From assembly GCA_017609755.1 (NCBI GenBank), contig JAFCDI010000002.1:1-50062 (forward strand): a stretch of 50,062 bases of DNA, in the 5' to 3' direction. The notes beneath the pieces are model-generated. The model ran no database searches. It was not told where the DNA came from and was given only the letters and a program-made list of their open reading frames with translations. Origin of the DNA: Candidatus Pacearchaeota archaeon. GTDB lineage: Archaea > Nanobdellota > Nanobdellia > Pacearchaeales > GW2011-AR1. Positions 10,601 to 18,754 of this stretch are shown piece by piece (the first letter of the stretch is position 1; every line of letters begins with the position of its first letter). The translations under genes were made by a program, and so were the position numbers.

Positions 10601-11467
10601 TGCTGTGGTATCTGGATTTTGAAGACTATCTAATTTTAATTGCATTGTAGCCAAGCAAAAATCAAATCCAGGAATATAGAGTTTTCTTGAAGTTTCTCCC
10701 TCTTTTAAATCAACACTAGAATACAATAATTTATCATCTCCTTGCCCTAAAAACCCGCTTCTATATCTATCAGAATAAATAGATATTTTTGCTGAATTAT
10801 CATAAGCTCCTTCTGCCCTTAAATAGCCTCTGCCATCCCAAAAACTATACTGCTTATATCTTGAATTCCAATCTTCTTCATTTAAAACAGGAAGATAAAA
10901 TTGAGACTGTCCAACTCCAAAAGCATTTCTAATATCATAACGAATTTTAGCAGTAAGATTTCCTTGAACATAATTAGGCATTGCAGATTCATTTGGTTGT
11001 CTTCTTAAAACAATAACAGCATAGCCAATATTCTGTAAAAAAACTGGTTGATTTAATTGATTTTGATAAGGATTTAAAGCTGCTTCAGCAGGATGAAATC
11101 CAACAGTCGCAACTTCTTTTGGATATTTTCCAGTAATAGTTATCATATTAATTGCATCTACATCTATTAAAGGATTAATTTGAGTTGCAGAAATTGGACA
11201 ATAAACATAAACATTTTGTTCTTCTAACAAATCACTTCTAACAACTGCAGGTTCACAACCTAAAGGAGATATTTGAAAAATAAAATCTTGTCCTGTCTGA
11301 CACATTCTATCATCAAACATTTTATTTAAATTAAAAGAATCAACTCTATCATAAGGCCCATATTGAACATAATTAGTTTGATAATAAGCAGATACAAAAG
11401 AACTAAATAAAAGAATTCCTAATATTAAAAATCCTATTCTTCCTAAAATTTTATTATTTATTTTCAT
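4652..11467 (-). CDS. Giant secreted/surface protein (2271 aa) with C-terminal leucine-rich repeats
   Basis: N-terminal signal sequence (IGFLILGILLFSSFVSA), Cys-rich regions, C-terminal LRRs (LTNLVKLTELEDLRLVNNGL..LENLKVLYLTGNDL..FKNLEFLDLDDNNF). Confidence 0.9.
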   Translation of the reverse strand: MKINNKILGRIGFLILGILLFSSFVSAYYQTNYVQYGPYDRVDSFNLNKMFDDRMCQTGQDFIFQISPLGCEPAVVRSDLLEEQNVYVYCPISATQINPLIDVDAINMITITGKYPKEVATVGFHPAEAALNPYQNQLNQPVFLQNIGYAVIVLRRQPNESAMPNYVQGNLTAKIRYDIRNAFGVGQSQFYLPVLNEEDWNSRYKQYSFWDGRGYLRAEGAYDNSAKISIYSDRYRSGFLGQGDDKLLYSSVDLKEGETSRKLYIPGFDFCLATMQLKLDSLQNPDTTARLRINGNPIELLDGEKFLDGNCRIKRLEEQGINSEVEFVCKEDRDGFHTGDINLRITPNISLSVNGEEKNVQIGEYLGVKNKKGTKKIFLAYANTVGETNDEDDLYVYLIAIPERKHPSDKLTLDEMENAKKIAQEIYGQTDFQRDGNVWNFLKEVGEFSLGASSKFWEWLSDGESFRGIRYGYSKEVFGNLEIDVLGFSESGDMLLSEEIQEKFDLAVEDYRELINSYSNEENRYAENTLGEQSLYELIELSNELNQKRTLRELCEEFEERYPGSRKSLESCNNKLKVSSSTSSITEVLIDGRIYSISFEDVTNPSEEEYSAKIRVDYPSETGKSSKIYTLTKNDLIYLNSAENEYIMLEDLKENSAKLKLNIKSNTEFGDILRDRSEEISLNSPESFNSGYTLTLTEVKLKQVAKVSVIPNIDYSSSNASFNFRVNIDKRDIKLSPEVTQEKIKELDKKIEQWAGISDALGKIVKTMKTACLVTSAYLNIKNYIENVGGKGIARDLVMNGDQGWYDKCNELVAQGGPYSSQEECLIENSDKIDKDVNDLYGIMENQQTEIKRIEAKYTEGGELLSTDYVNTEKFANDYSETVKANIINLESVFNLDGTLSDPRAKGEDINLEDIKTIISSDSAFRKGKYSVEQLRDIDLYSRILISDASEEVKKMAEDNLYSTLLDVQVNSRNQALQFSATDSLNQNSALFNVAFSLVTDKDSKTEIYRGGETTANFGNIEKGTPIQGVIYNSQDYILGLRNVDGENYVIENIYSSQGMLIENSELLENITKRIGSFVSYSENSYKNSYSNPEIRYYETAPYKGYPAIVPFDLQKGWYAAVQQIGGIAAYSESGRVETYYLCNVGRNGKEENIGGDDICRSFVNIQQDKSNSFPGIDNPSEVTSLLRKASYAIQEAQRAYRSEIKSVTINRNNIKVGNPAVDLPGMKCQDFMSPKDCNILFNVCDPVICPPSRCNFGGNYYVQNVIQSGIFGSIALCLPNAKEGIVVPVCLSGISAGVEGLLSVFQSYRDCLQESLDTGQTVGICDEIQSIYFCEFFYNQAIPIAKLTIPRLTELIVGKGARGGGEYLGVTDAWQRAQSSVEYFAQYYAANSYKAFKQRTIEGVGQEIICDGFLSLRYPNGGGVLDALTTPDSPVQFYAKFDEIPYTSVTNPPQSMYKVYYHIYAGKDTGAYYKIYFRGSPTSSFYQDTGYSIDVATGYAPKGEYVSNTKEFVAPAGYRELCVRVNNQEECGFSPITTNFAANYVRDYYVASQVNNTEITTEKQCISGTSSLSSLVNLNLQAGVENALNPEIYNSGIIRICATENPGIGTDANAESENSRWVEVGYCGNSNLKCWLDTLSVENSIDFQNIEDDVLQTVNKNYQDILTSDGYASKEFIEGEIKEIEDETSASEKISLVNSVIEQVFYNDQKATLIYLRAGAYGELAKILFGEYIQNLKKECDLGDEKCEGSKIMRCSNEFKWYMLTDCATTNRLCTIGESGNPICVTSEEAELSENEKLLLILEEQKQELGWNSWEDVRADYSSEFNSAERNIVTNADSCSDCGTGLFNTCNKEECVAIGFRLRDVLGKNKMCVHTGLTGCEEVILEGVTEPAQLSISQINVLEKAAELEGRIVEDNINCFESANSVYEFSEVELSNCIYSDTIGRNYNSVGQIIDGNIFKVANYPEKCIVNNGQENLLQEIKLDNLGKGYLISYMYGQEKAPHNAIFIQWIDKNSRRAQLFDWNGPKLYSGEKDSAGNICTSENFKPDEIYCKTFRYYTEYLTDDRHPVYMYWKPELMSSSSNPLNLNENKLINYCGYEVYNYEYEDYSSFLLGNNIVISDINCNNIHITDNHFTQIHIIDKPISDLTNLVKLTELEDLRLVNNGLSDASQLSNLENLKVLYLTGNDLSSLPDLTSFKNLEFLDLDDNNFNKLTDITSNLPWSSFLNIPLKLNSLSIQRNCISETKEIFEKALSFRAKRYFYLGNPRSDC

Positions 11468-13290
11468 ATAAAAAATATCCCCAAATCTTTAGTTTCAAAT
11501 AATAAATGATTTTTTTGCAATTGTTCAAGAGAACTTGGTCTTGGAAGACTCTCTGCAGTTATTGCAATTGTTTCTGAGTTTCTAAGTTCTTCTTCTGTAA
11601 TATAATAATTTACTTCTCCTCCTCCTGCTAATGCATTAGAAATAATTTGAGGTGGAATACTAACTTCAAAACATTTCTCTTGAGTAAATCCAAGCATTCC
11701 TCCAATTCCAGGACTTGGAATCTCCACACATTGTTCATAATTTTGTTCTGATAAACTCAATGAGGAGTTTTGATAAATATAAACACTCACATTATAGTCT
11801 CCTTCGCTTAATTCAACACTTCTTGTATCTGGATAAATTATTGTTTTGGATAAATCCTCTGAAACAAAATTAATTATTGCTTCTCCATTATAATTAGAAC
11901 CATCTAATCTTAAATTAACTTTTTTGTCATAAAGTCTATTTAAAATAAGATAAATTTCTCCTCCATCTACTACAGAAAGAATTGTTTTATAATCTGAATA
12001 TCCTTCTGCTCTAGCAAGAACATAACCATTTACACATTGAGGAAATTCTGTTTCTAAAACTCCTTCAGGAGAAGTTTTTCCTAAATCACAGGTATTTCCA
12101 AAACATTCATAAGAAATATCTGCTGAAACTGGAACTAGATTAGAATCATAAGTGTGTACTCTTACTAAAGTGCTTGCATCTTCACAAAAACTAGAATCTT
12201 CAGGAGCAACTGCCTCTCCTGAAAGAGGTTCTCTTGGATTATTTCCTCTTATAATAACTGCAACTGGAAATTGAAAAATTTCATCATTCTCATAAACCTG
12301 AATTAGTACAGGATACTTTACATCATAAACATAATGATAATTAACATAGCAAAATCCTAAAATTCCTAATCCTGATTGAGTTCCAACAGGTTTTGAAATA
12401 AGAAACATTCCTTCAGAAGGATTTACCTCAAAATTAGATGGCCAATTTGAAGATGTTAAAAATCTCACATTCTCATTAATTGGTAAATCAACTACAAAAT
12501 AATCATCAGATGCTCCTTTTGATTTTAAAGACAAAATATTAATCTCAATTGCTTCGGATAATTCTTCAAAAACCTCCTGAGCATTCCAAATCAAAGGAGA
12601 ACAACTAATTTCAACACCATCAACCGGCGCATACAATCTCAAAACATCAATAGTATATTCCTCTAAAAATAGTTCTTTTTGTTCTTCTTTATAAACTTTT
12701 ATTGCAGAATCATATAACTTTCCTAAATTAGAATTCGCAGACAAAAAATGCTCTCTTACTCTAACACTATTCTCTCCCCTATTAATTGTTAAATCCATAT
12801 TCAAAGTTACATCAATGTCTTTATCATTTATTATAACATCAGCATTAGGCTCTCCCAATAAAACTTCATATCCTGAATCATAATAACTTTCAAAAGAACA
12901 AGATAAAATTCTATTTTCTATAAAATTTCCTAATTCATTTTCCATTTCTTTTTTAGATGGAATCTGTTGTTTCTCAAGATTATTTCCAGAAACATAATAC
13001 CAATAAGGAATTGGATTTCCTAAAAAATTAAGTTGAGATGAAAAAGGCATATATGGAGAACCTGGTTCAAATTCGGGCATTTCAATATATCCTCCAGAAT
13101 TCATTAAAATATCTGCTCCTGTTAAAGTATCTTCTTCTAAACAAGATAAAAAACTTGTATAAAGAGGTTTCATAGAACTTGGAACTTTTGTAATTGAAGA
13201 AGGCTCTCTAAATATTAAAAAAAGTGCAACTCCTGCAACAATTAATATTACTAAAATAATAAAAATCGTGACTTGTCCTTTATTTTGCAT
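11464..13290 (-). CDS. Surface protein with pilin-like N-terminus (608 aa)
   Basis: MQNKGQVTIFIILVILIVAGVALFLIF resembles a class III/type IV pilin signal; overlaps the downstream giant gene by 4 bp. Confidence 0.8.
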   Translation of the reverse strand: MQNKGQVTIFIILVILIVAGVALFLIFREPSSITKVPSSMKPLYTSFLSCLEEDTLTGADILMNSGGYIEMPEFEPGSPYMPFSSQLNFLGNPIPYWYYVSGNNLEKQQIPSKKEMENELGNFIENRILSCSFESYYDSGYEVLLGEPNADVIINDKDIDVTLNMDLTINRGENSVRVREHFLSANSNLGKLYDSAIKVYKEEQKELFLEEYTIDVLRLYAPVDGVEISCSPLIWNAQEVFEELSEAIEINILSLKSKGASDDYFVVDLPINENVRFLTSSNWPSNFEVNPSEGMFLISKPVGTQSGLGILGFCYVNYHYVYDVKYPVLIQVYENDEIFQFPVAVIIRGNNPREPLSGEAVAPEDSSFCEDASTLVRVHTYDSNLVPVSADISYECFGNTCDLGKTSPEGVLETEFPQCVNGYVLARAEGYSDYKTILSVVDGGEIYLILNRLYDKKVNLRLDGSNYNGEAIINFVSEDLSKTIIYPDTRSVELSEGDYNVSVYIYQNSSLSLSEQNYEQCVEIPSPGIGGMLGFTQEKCFEVSIPPQIISNALAGGGEVNYYITEEELRNSETIAITAESLPRPSSLEQLQKNHLLFETKDLGIFFI

Positions 13291-13462
13291 TTTTTTCCTC
13301 TTCTTTTATTTTTTTGTCTATTAATTCTAAAATTTCTGTATTCAAATCTTTTTTAATAAGTTCTTTAAATCTTTTCCAAAGTCTTTCATCCTCTATTAGA
13401 AGCAAATATTTTTTCACCTTAAATTTCTCCTTCAACCCTTTATTTCTTAAAGAAAAATGCAA
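13280..13462 (-). CDS. Hypothetical protein (60 aa), first gene of the operon
   Basis: ORF overlapping the next gene by 11 bp. Confidence 0.5.
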   Translation of the reverse strand: MHFSLRNKGLKEKFKVKKYLLLIEDERLWKRFKELIKKDLNTEILELIDKKIKEEEKNAK

Positions 13463-13557
13463 TATATAAATCTTTCTTAATTAATTACTTATTTAATAAG
13501 TAACTTACTAAGTAATTTTAAATAAAAGAAAAAATTGTAGCTTAAAAATTAAAAAAA

Positions 13558-13770
13558 TTATCTAAATTTGTGAACTCTATAGTTTTTAGCATTAATAACT
13601 CTCAAATAATTTATTGCACCAATAAAAATTAAAACAGAAGAGATTAAAATAATCCATTTATCTGCTTTTAAAAAAGTTTCTGGAAGAGGAAGAAATTCTA
13701 AAGCCATATTAAGAAGATAAATTCCAAATATCAAATAAACCAAAAATCCAGTAAATGCCCCTTTTCTCAT
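13558..13770 (-). CDS. Small membrane protein (70 aa)
   Basis: Two hydrophobic helices, basic C-terminus. Confidence 0.6.
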   Translation of the reverse strand: MRKGAFTGFLVYLIFGIYLLNMALEFLPLPETFLKADKWIILISSVLIFIGAINYLRVINAKNYRVHKFR

Positions 13771-13876
13771 ATATAAAATTATTAATCAGTATATTTAAAT
13801 ATTTCTAGAAATAGAATAAAATTGAAAAGAATCTTATTTTAAAGGAAAGTTTAGTAAAAAACTTAGTTGTCTTTAT

Positions 13877-13948
13877 GGTCCCGTAGTCCAGTGGCTAAGA
13901 CGCCTCCTTGACGTGGAAGTAATCGCAGTTCGATTCTGCGCGGGACCA
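13877..13948 (+). tRNA. tRNA-Val(GAC)
   Basis: Acceptor GGTCCCG/CGGGACC; anticodon stem CCTCC/GGAAG (one C-A mismatch), loop TTGACGT; T-arm CGCAGTTCGATTCTGCG. Confidence 0.85.
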
Positions 13949-14043
13949 TCGAGTAATTTCACAAAGAACAAATTAATATCAATTCCAAGTGAAGTCATGA
14001 GCCACTAACTTTTTAAACCCAATTTATCTTTTCAGTTTATAAA

Positions 14044-14361
14044 ATGAAAATTCCTAAGACTACAAAAAGATATTGTCCATATTGCAAGAAAAAAACAGAA
14101 CAAAAAATAAAGTTAGTTAGTACAGGCGCAAAAAGAGGAACTTTAACAAGAGGTTCCTTAACAAGAGCTAAAAAAAGAGGATTAAGTAGCGGAATAGGAA
14201 ATAAAGGAAAATGGGGTTCTAAACCAGCTGTATCAAAATTCAAAAGAAAATCAAAAACAACTAAAAAAACAAATATCATGTATACTTGTCAAAAATGCGG
14301 AAAATCTAAATATAGAGCTTCACGAAGAAATAAAAGAACAGGAAAAGCATTACAAGAATAA
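14044..14361 (+). CDS. rpl44e: 50S ribosomal protein L44e
   Basis: KRYCPYCKKKTEQK...TCQKCGKSKYR zinc ribbon and GNKGKWGSKPA. Confidence 0.94.
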   Translation: MKIPKTTKRYCPYCKKKTEQKIKLVSTGAKRGTLTRGSLTRAKKRGLSSGIGNKGKWGSKPAVSKFKRKSKTTKKTNIMYTCQKCGKSKYRASRRNKRTGKALQE

Positions 14362-14362
14362 A

Positions 14363-14941
14363 ATGGCTAAAGCAAAAAGAAAAAAGAAATTTTTTGAAGT
14401 TGACATGCCCCTTCTTAAAAGAGAAACTTCTTTACAAGCATATGAAACTAAAGAATTAGAAGGAAGAATAATCAAATATGATTTAACAAGATTTCTAAAA
14501 GGAAAAAATACTCTTATTCAATTAAAAGTAAAAGTAGATGGAGAAAAAGCCACTTCTACTCCAAGAGAAATAAAACTTCTTCCCTATTACATCAGAAGAA
14601 TGATGAGAAAAGGAACAAATTATGTTGAAGATTCTTTTTCTACAAATTGTAAAAATGCTCAAATAAGAATAAAGCCATTTTTAATAACAAGAAGAAAAGT
14701 CTCAAGAGCAGTTAGAAAAGCTCTAAGAGAAAAAGCAAAAGAAGAATTAATAAAACACGTTAAAACTAGAGATTATGAAAAAATATTTGAGGAAATTTTA
14801 AAAAATCAGCTTCAAAAAGATTTAAGTTTAAAACTTAAAAAAACCTATCCTTTATCTCTTTGTGAAATAAGAGTACTAAAAGTTGAAAAAGAACTAGAAA
14901 AAAACAATTCTGAATCAAAAAAAGATAATAAAAAACAATAA
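14363..14941 (+). CDS. rps3ae: 30S ribosomal protein S3Ae/S1e
   Basis: FEVDMPLLKRETSLQAYETKELEGRIIKYDLTRFLKGKN; directly follows L44e. Confidence 0.85.
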   Translation: MAKAKRKKKFFEVDMPLLKRETSLQAYETKELEGRIIKYDLTRFLKGKNTLIQLKVKVDGEKATSTPREIKLLPYYIRRMMRKGTNYVEDSFSTNCKNAQIRIKPFLITRRKVSRAVRKALREKAKEELIKHVKTRDYEKIFEEILKNQLQKDLSLKLKKTYPLSLCEIRVLKVEKELEKNNSESKKDNKKQ

Positions 14942-14977
14942 GAAATTTTTTAAACTAAATTATTCTAATATTTTTAC

Positions 14978-15049
14978 GCCTGCATAGCTCAGTGGTAGAG
15001 CATTTGCCTTGTAAGCAAAGGGTCGGGAGTTCAAATCTCTCTGCAGGCT
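14978..15049 (+). tRNA. tRNA-Thr(UGU)
   Basis: Acceptor GCCTGCA/TGCAGGC; anticodon stem-loop TTTGC-CTTGTAA-GCAAA. Confidence 0.92.
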
Positions 15050-15084
15050 TATTTAATTTCTAAACTTCCTACAGACTTATTATT

Positions 15085-15411
15085 TTACTTCAACTTAACA
15101 GCTGTTCCATAAGCCAACATCTCTGAAGCACCTTGCAAAATCATAGAAGTCATAAATTTCATTCCAATAATTGCATCTGCACCCAAATCAATTGCTTCAT
15201 TAACCATTCTATTAAAAGCTTCATCTCGAGCATGACTAGTCATATCTGTATAGGTTTTAACTTCTCCTCCAACAAGATTTTTAAAACCTGCTCCAAGATC
15301 TCTACCAATATTTCTGGCACGAACAGTATTTCCTTTAACAACTCCTAAAATTTCTACAACCTTTTTATTAGGAACTTCAGTTGAAGTAGTCACAATTACT
15401 TTATTGCTCAT
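15085..15411 (-). CDS. YbjQ/UPF0145 family protein
   Basis: GVVKGNTVRARNIGRDLGAGFKNLVGGEVKTYT...ARDEAFNRMVNEAIDLGADAIIGMKF..AYGTAVKL. Confidence 0.9.
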   Translation of the reverse strand: MSNKVIVTTSTEVPNKKVVEILGVVKGNTVRARNIGRDLGAGFKNLVGGEVKTYTDMTSHARDEAFNRMVNEAIDLGADAIIGMKFMTSMILQGASEMLAYGTAVKLK

Positions 15412-15617
15412 TTAGATTTTTTACCTCCTGATTTTTTAATTTGTTCAATAATATCTTCTTTTTTATTTAATAAAATCCAGATTCCTAATATTAAAAGAGG
15501 AAATCCATAAATTAAAACTCCCCAAGAACCATCAAAATTTCCAAAAAAACCTAAAGGAATTAAGATTATTCCTCCAATTATAAAAACAATTCCTATTATT
15601 AATTGACTTAAATGCAT
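15408..15617 (-). CDS. Small membrane protein (69 aa)
   Basis: Two TM segments; 4-bp overlap with the YbjQ-like gene. Confidence 0.6.
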   Translation of the reverse strand: MHLSQLIIGIVFIIGGIILIPLGFFGNFDGSWGVLIYGFPLLILGIWILLNKKEDIIEQIKKSGGKKSK

Positions 15618-15651
15618 AAAAAAATAATGTGTAATTCATTAATAAAATTAT

Positions 15652-16206
15652 CTATTTTTCAATTGATTCTGCTTTATTATCTTCAACTAATATTTTTGCT
15701 ATTTCTTTTGGAATATTTGCAACTTGTCCTTTTTCAAAAGGACCCATTTTTCCTCCCTCTAAATCCATAAATTCATCTACAGCTTCTATAAAAACAACTA
15801 ATTGATTTTTTGTCTTCTCAATTTTTCCTCCATTTAAAATGCCACTAACTTTTTTATCAGAAGAATCTATACATTTCATAAAATCTTCAAAGAGTTCCTT
15901 TTCAAATCTTAGCATATTCTCAAAATCTTGTTTTGAGATTCCTGTCTCAGCTGCAATTAAAACCAAATTAAGAATCTTTTTTCTTCTTCTTAACATTAGT
16001 TCTTTAAAAAGAGTTATTGCATTTTCAAGTTGTTTTTTTGTTTTAAGAATAACATCTGAAAAATCATCATCTTGTTTTGAAGCAATCTCTTTTTTTTCTT
16101 TTAAATAATTTGAAACTTCCTCTACAAAGTTTTTTGGAATAGGCTGTAATTGAGTAGAATATCTCTCTTTTCTTGCTGCTTCATAAATATCATTATATGT
16201 AATCAT
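15652..16206 (-). CDS. GINS complex subunit (Gins51-like)
   Basis: YEAARKERYSTQLQPIPKNFVEEV...LRRRKKILNLVL and C-terminal B-domain-like MGPFEKGQVANIPKEIAKILV. Confidence 0.8.
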   Translation of the reverse strand: MITYNDIYEAARKERYSTQLQPIPKNFVEEVSNYLKEKKEIASKQDDDFSDVILKTKKQLENAITLFKELMLRRRKKILNLVLIAAETGISKQDFENMLRFEKELFEDFMKCIDSSDKKVSGILNGGKIEKTKNQLVVFIEAVDEFMDLEGGKMGPFEKGQVANIPKEIAKILVEDNKAESIEK

Positions 16207-16310
16207 AGTTGAAAAAATATATGATTATTTTTAATAATTGCTATAATAGAAAACATATCCTTTTTCTACAGACAAATCAGATTATAATAAAAAAAATTCA
16301 ATTTCATCTC

Positions 16311-17552
16311 TTATCGAGTAAATCCTACTTTAGAAAGTAAATCATTTCCATTCATTCTTCCAAGAGTTCCAAATTTAGCCTCTTTTTCACAGAATTTCTT
16401 TTCTTTTAAATTAGAATTATTATAAAATAAAACAGGAACAGGGTCTGCAGAATGGTCCTTAAGTTTACAAGGAGTTGAATGATCTGCAGTAACAACAACT
16501 TTTATTTTATTTGGAGGAGCAAATTTTCTTATAAATTTAAAAAAAGTTTTGTCTATATATTCTATCATCTCTTTTTTTTCTAGAGGTTTATTATCATGTC
16601 CGGGTAAATCAGTTTCTTTTAAATGAACATAAGCATAATCATATTTTTTGTAGATTCTTTTCAATATCTTTATATTAAACTTACATGCTTTTTTTAATCC
16701 TTCATACAAATTCTTATATGCATCTAAATCTTTTAAAACAGGATATTCAAATGAAAAAACACTCATTCCACTTGCTTGAGAAAATCCCATTTCAAGAGGC
16801 ATATAGCTAGGAGAAGCCCATTTTCTATATTGCTTTAATTTAGGAGCTTCTACTCCTGCTCCTCTAATTAAAAGATAATTTGCAGAAAGCAATCCTCTTT
16901 TCTTTCTCTCCTTATTAACAGGATGCTCTTTTAAAACTTCATAAGCTTTTTCTAAAAATTCATTTACAATGTTTGAAGTATATTGAGAATTTTCATCATC
17001 ATCAGTTGGTTTGCACAATCTAATTTTATTTTGAACAGAGGATTTTCCTTGAATATATGTTGCATCATTTCCTAGAATACTATCTGAAAAACCTCCTTTA
17101 AAAACTAAAGTAGCTCTATGTTGAATAGTTGGTTCAAAAACAAATTTGCATGGAAGTTCAATTTTATTTAAAGAACGTGCAAGAGCCTCTGCTTCTTCTG
17201 TTGTTAAAGTTCTTCCAGCTCTTCTATCAATTATATTTCCTGATTTAAGATCATCTATTGTTGCAAAATTAACTCTCAATGCTAAATCTCCTCTAGTTAA
17301 TTTAATTCCAGCTCCTCTTGCCTCCAATTGTCCTCTTGAACTAGCAATTAAACTATTTCCAAAAATAGATACAATTGCTTCATCTGATTCAGGAATAAAT
17401 CCTGGTTTAACAGGATACAAAAGTCCAAGTTCACCTCTAGCAGCTAAAAAATCAAGATTAGGTGTTTCTGCAGCCTCTAAAGGAGTTTTTCCATTAAGTT
17501 GTTTATTAGGTAAATCTCCCATTCCATCAATAATAACTAATATTCCTTTCAT
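16311..17552 (-). CDS. apgM: 2,3-bisphosphoglycerate-independent phosphoglycerate mutase (archaeal ApgM)
   Basis: IIDGMGDLP...KTPLEAAETPNLDFLA..., VVVTADHSTPCKLKDHSADPVPVLFY. Confidence 0.95.
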   Translation of the reverse strand: MKGILVIIDGMGDLPNKQLNGKTPLEAAETPNLDFLAARGELGLLYPVKPGFIPESDEAIVSIFGNSLIASSRGQLEARGAGIKLTRGDLALRVNFATIDDLKSGNIIDRRAGRTLTTEEAEALARSLNKIELPCKFVFEPTIQHRATLVFKGGFSDSILGNDATYIQGKSSVQNKIRLCKPTDDDENSQYTSNIVNEFLEKAYEVLKEHPVNKERKKRGLLSANYLLIRGAGVEAPKLKQYRKWASPSYMPLEMGFSQASGMSVFSFEYPVLKDLDAYKNLYEGLKKACKFNIKILKRIYKKYDYAYVHLKETDLPGHDNKPLEKKEMIEYIDKTFFKFIRKFAPPNKIKVVVTADHSTPCKLKDHSADPVPVLFYNNSNLKEKKFCEKEAKFGTLGRMNGNDLLSKVGFTR

Positions 17553-17678
17553 TTGAATTTTCTTTTAAGATTAGTTTTTGTACTATACTTGAAAAGGCTT
17601 CTTCATTTATAAAAATTTAGATATATAATAAGTAATAACAAAAGTTAATATTATAAACTTCTCTTAATTTAAAAAAAC

Positions 17679-18716
17679 ATGTTTAAAAAATTCAAAAATA
17701 GGCTTAAAAATTGGACAAAAAAAGTTTCTAAAAAAACAGAAAAAGATGAAACCAAAGATATTAAAATTCCAATGAAATTTGATGTTGAAAAGCAAAAATA
17801 TGAGTCAAATTTAGAAGAAATAAAAAAACCAGGATTTCTAAAAAAAGTTAGTTTAAAGATATCTAAAGTAAAAATATCTGAAAAAGAATTTGAAATTTAT
17901 TCAGAAGAACTAGAAATGCTTTTATTAGAAAACAATGTTGCTTTAGAAGTTGCAGAAAAAATAATCAGAGAATTAAAATTAAGAATCGTTGGAAGAGAAT
18001 TTTTAAAAAAAGAAATAGAAAGTGAAATAAAAGATTGTTTTAAAGAAATTATAGAAGAAATTTTAGTTTCTCCTTTTAATGTAGTTGAAAAAATTAAAGA
18101 AAAATTAGCTGACCAATCAAAAGAGCCATATGTTATTTTATTTTGTGGAATAAATGGAACAGGTAAAACAACTACCATTGCAAAAATCGCCAAATTTCTA
18201 AAAGAAAACAAGTTATCTTGTGTTTTTGCTGCAGCAGATACATTTAGAGCTGCTTCAATAGAACAAATAAAAAAACACGGAGAAAAATTAGACATTAAAG
18301 TTATTTCTCAAAATTATGGTACAGATCCAGCAGCAGTTGGATTTGATGCAATAAAATATGCAAAAAAGAATTTTATAGATTGTGTTTTAATTGATACTGC
18401 AGGAAGAATGCACACTTCAAAAAATCTTTTATCTGAAATAGAAAAAATTGCAAAAATTTGTAAGCCAGATTTAAAGATATTTGTAGGAGAATCTTTAACA
18501 GGAAATGATGTTATAGAACAAGCAAAAAGCTTTAATTGGGCAATTGGAATTGATGGAATTGTTTTAACAAAAGCAGATATAGATGAAAAAGGTGGAACAG
18601 CCTTAAGTGTAGGATATATTACTAAAAAGCCAATTCTTTATTTAGGAATTGGACAAGAATATGATAAAATAATTGTTTTTGACAAGAAAAAATTCATTAA
18701 AGATTTAGGACTTTAG
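17679..18716 (+). CDS. ftsY: Signal recognition particle receptor FtsY
   Basis: GINGTGKTTTIAKIA, AADTFRAASIEQ, DTAGRMHTSKNL, TKADIDEKGGTALSV; TAG stop. Confidence 0.96.
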   Translation: MFKKFKNRLKNWTKKVSKKTEKDETKDIKIPMKFDVEKQKYESNLEEIKKPGFLKKVSLKISKVKISEKEFEIYSEELEMLLLENNVALEVAEKIIRELKLRIVGREFLKKEIESEIKDCFKEIIEEILVSPFNVVEKIKEKLADQSKEPYVILFCGINGTGKTTTIAKIAKFLKENKLSCVFAAADTFRAASIEQIKKHGEKLDIKVISQNYGTDPAAVGFDAIKYAKKNFIDCVLIDTAGRMHTSKNLLSEIEKIAKICKPDLKIFVGESLTGNDVIEQAKSFNWAIGIDGIVLTKADIDEKGGTALSVGYITKKPILYLGIGQEYDKIIVFDKKKFIKDLGL

Positions 18717-18754
18717 ATTAAATTTATAAATCTCTTTTGCTATAAAAAACAGGG

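Noticed and set aside
13280-13462. Toxin-antitoxin call for the 60-aa ORF
   Set aside because: No recognisable family motif and no partner; position only suggests operon membership
17146-17556. 136-aa plus-strand ORF
   Set aside because: Antisense shadow of the phosphoglycerate mutase gene
17897-18295. 132-aa minus-strand ORF
   Set aside because: Antisense shadow of ftsY
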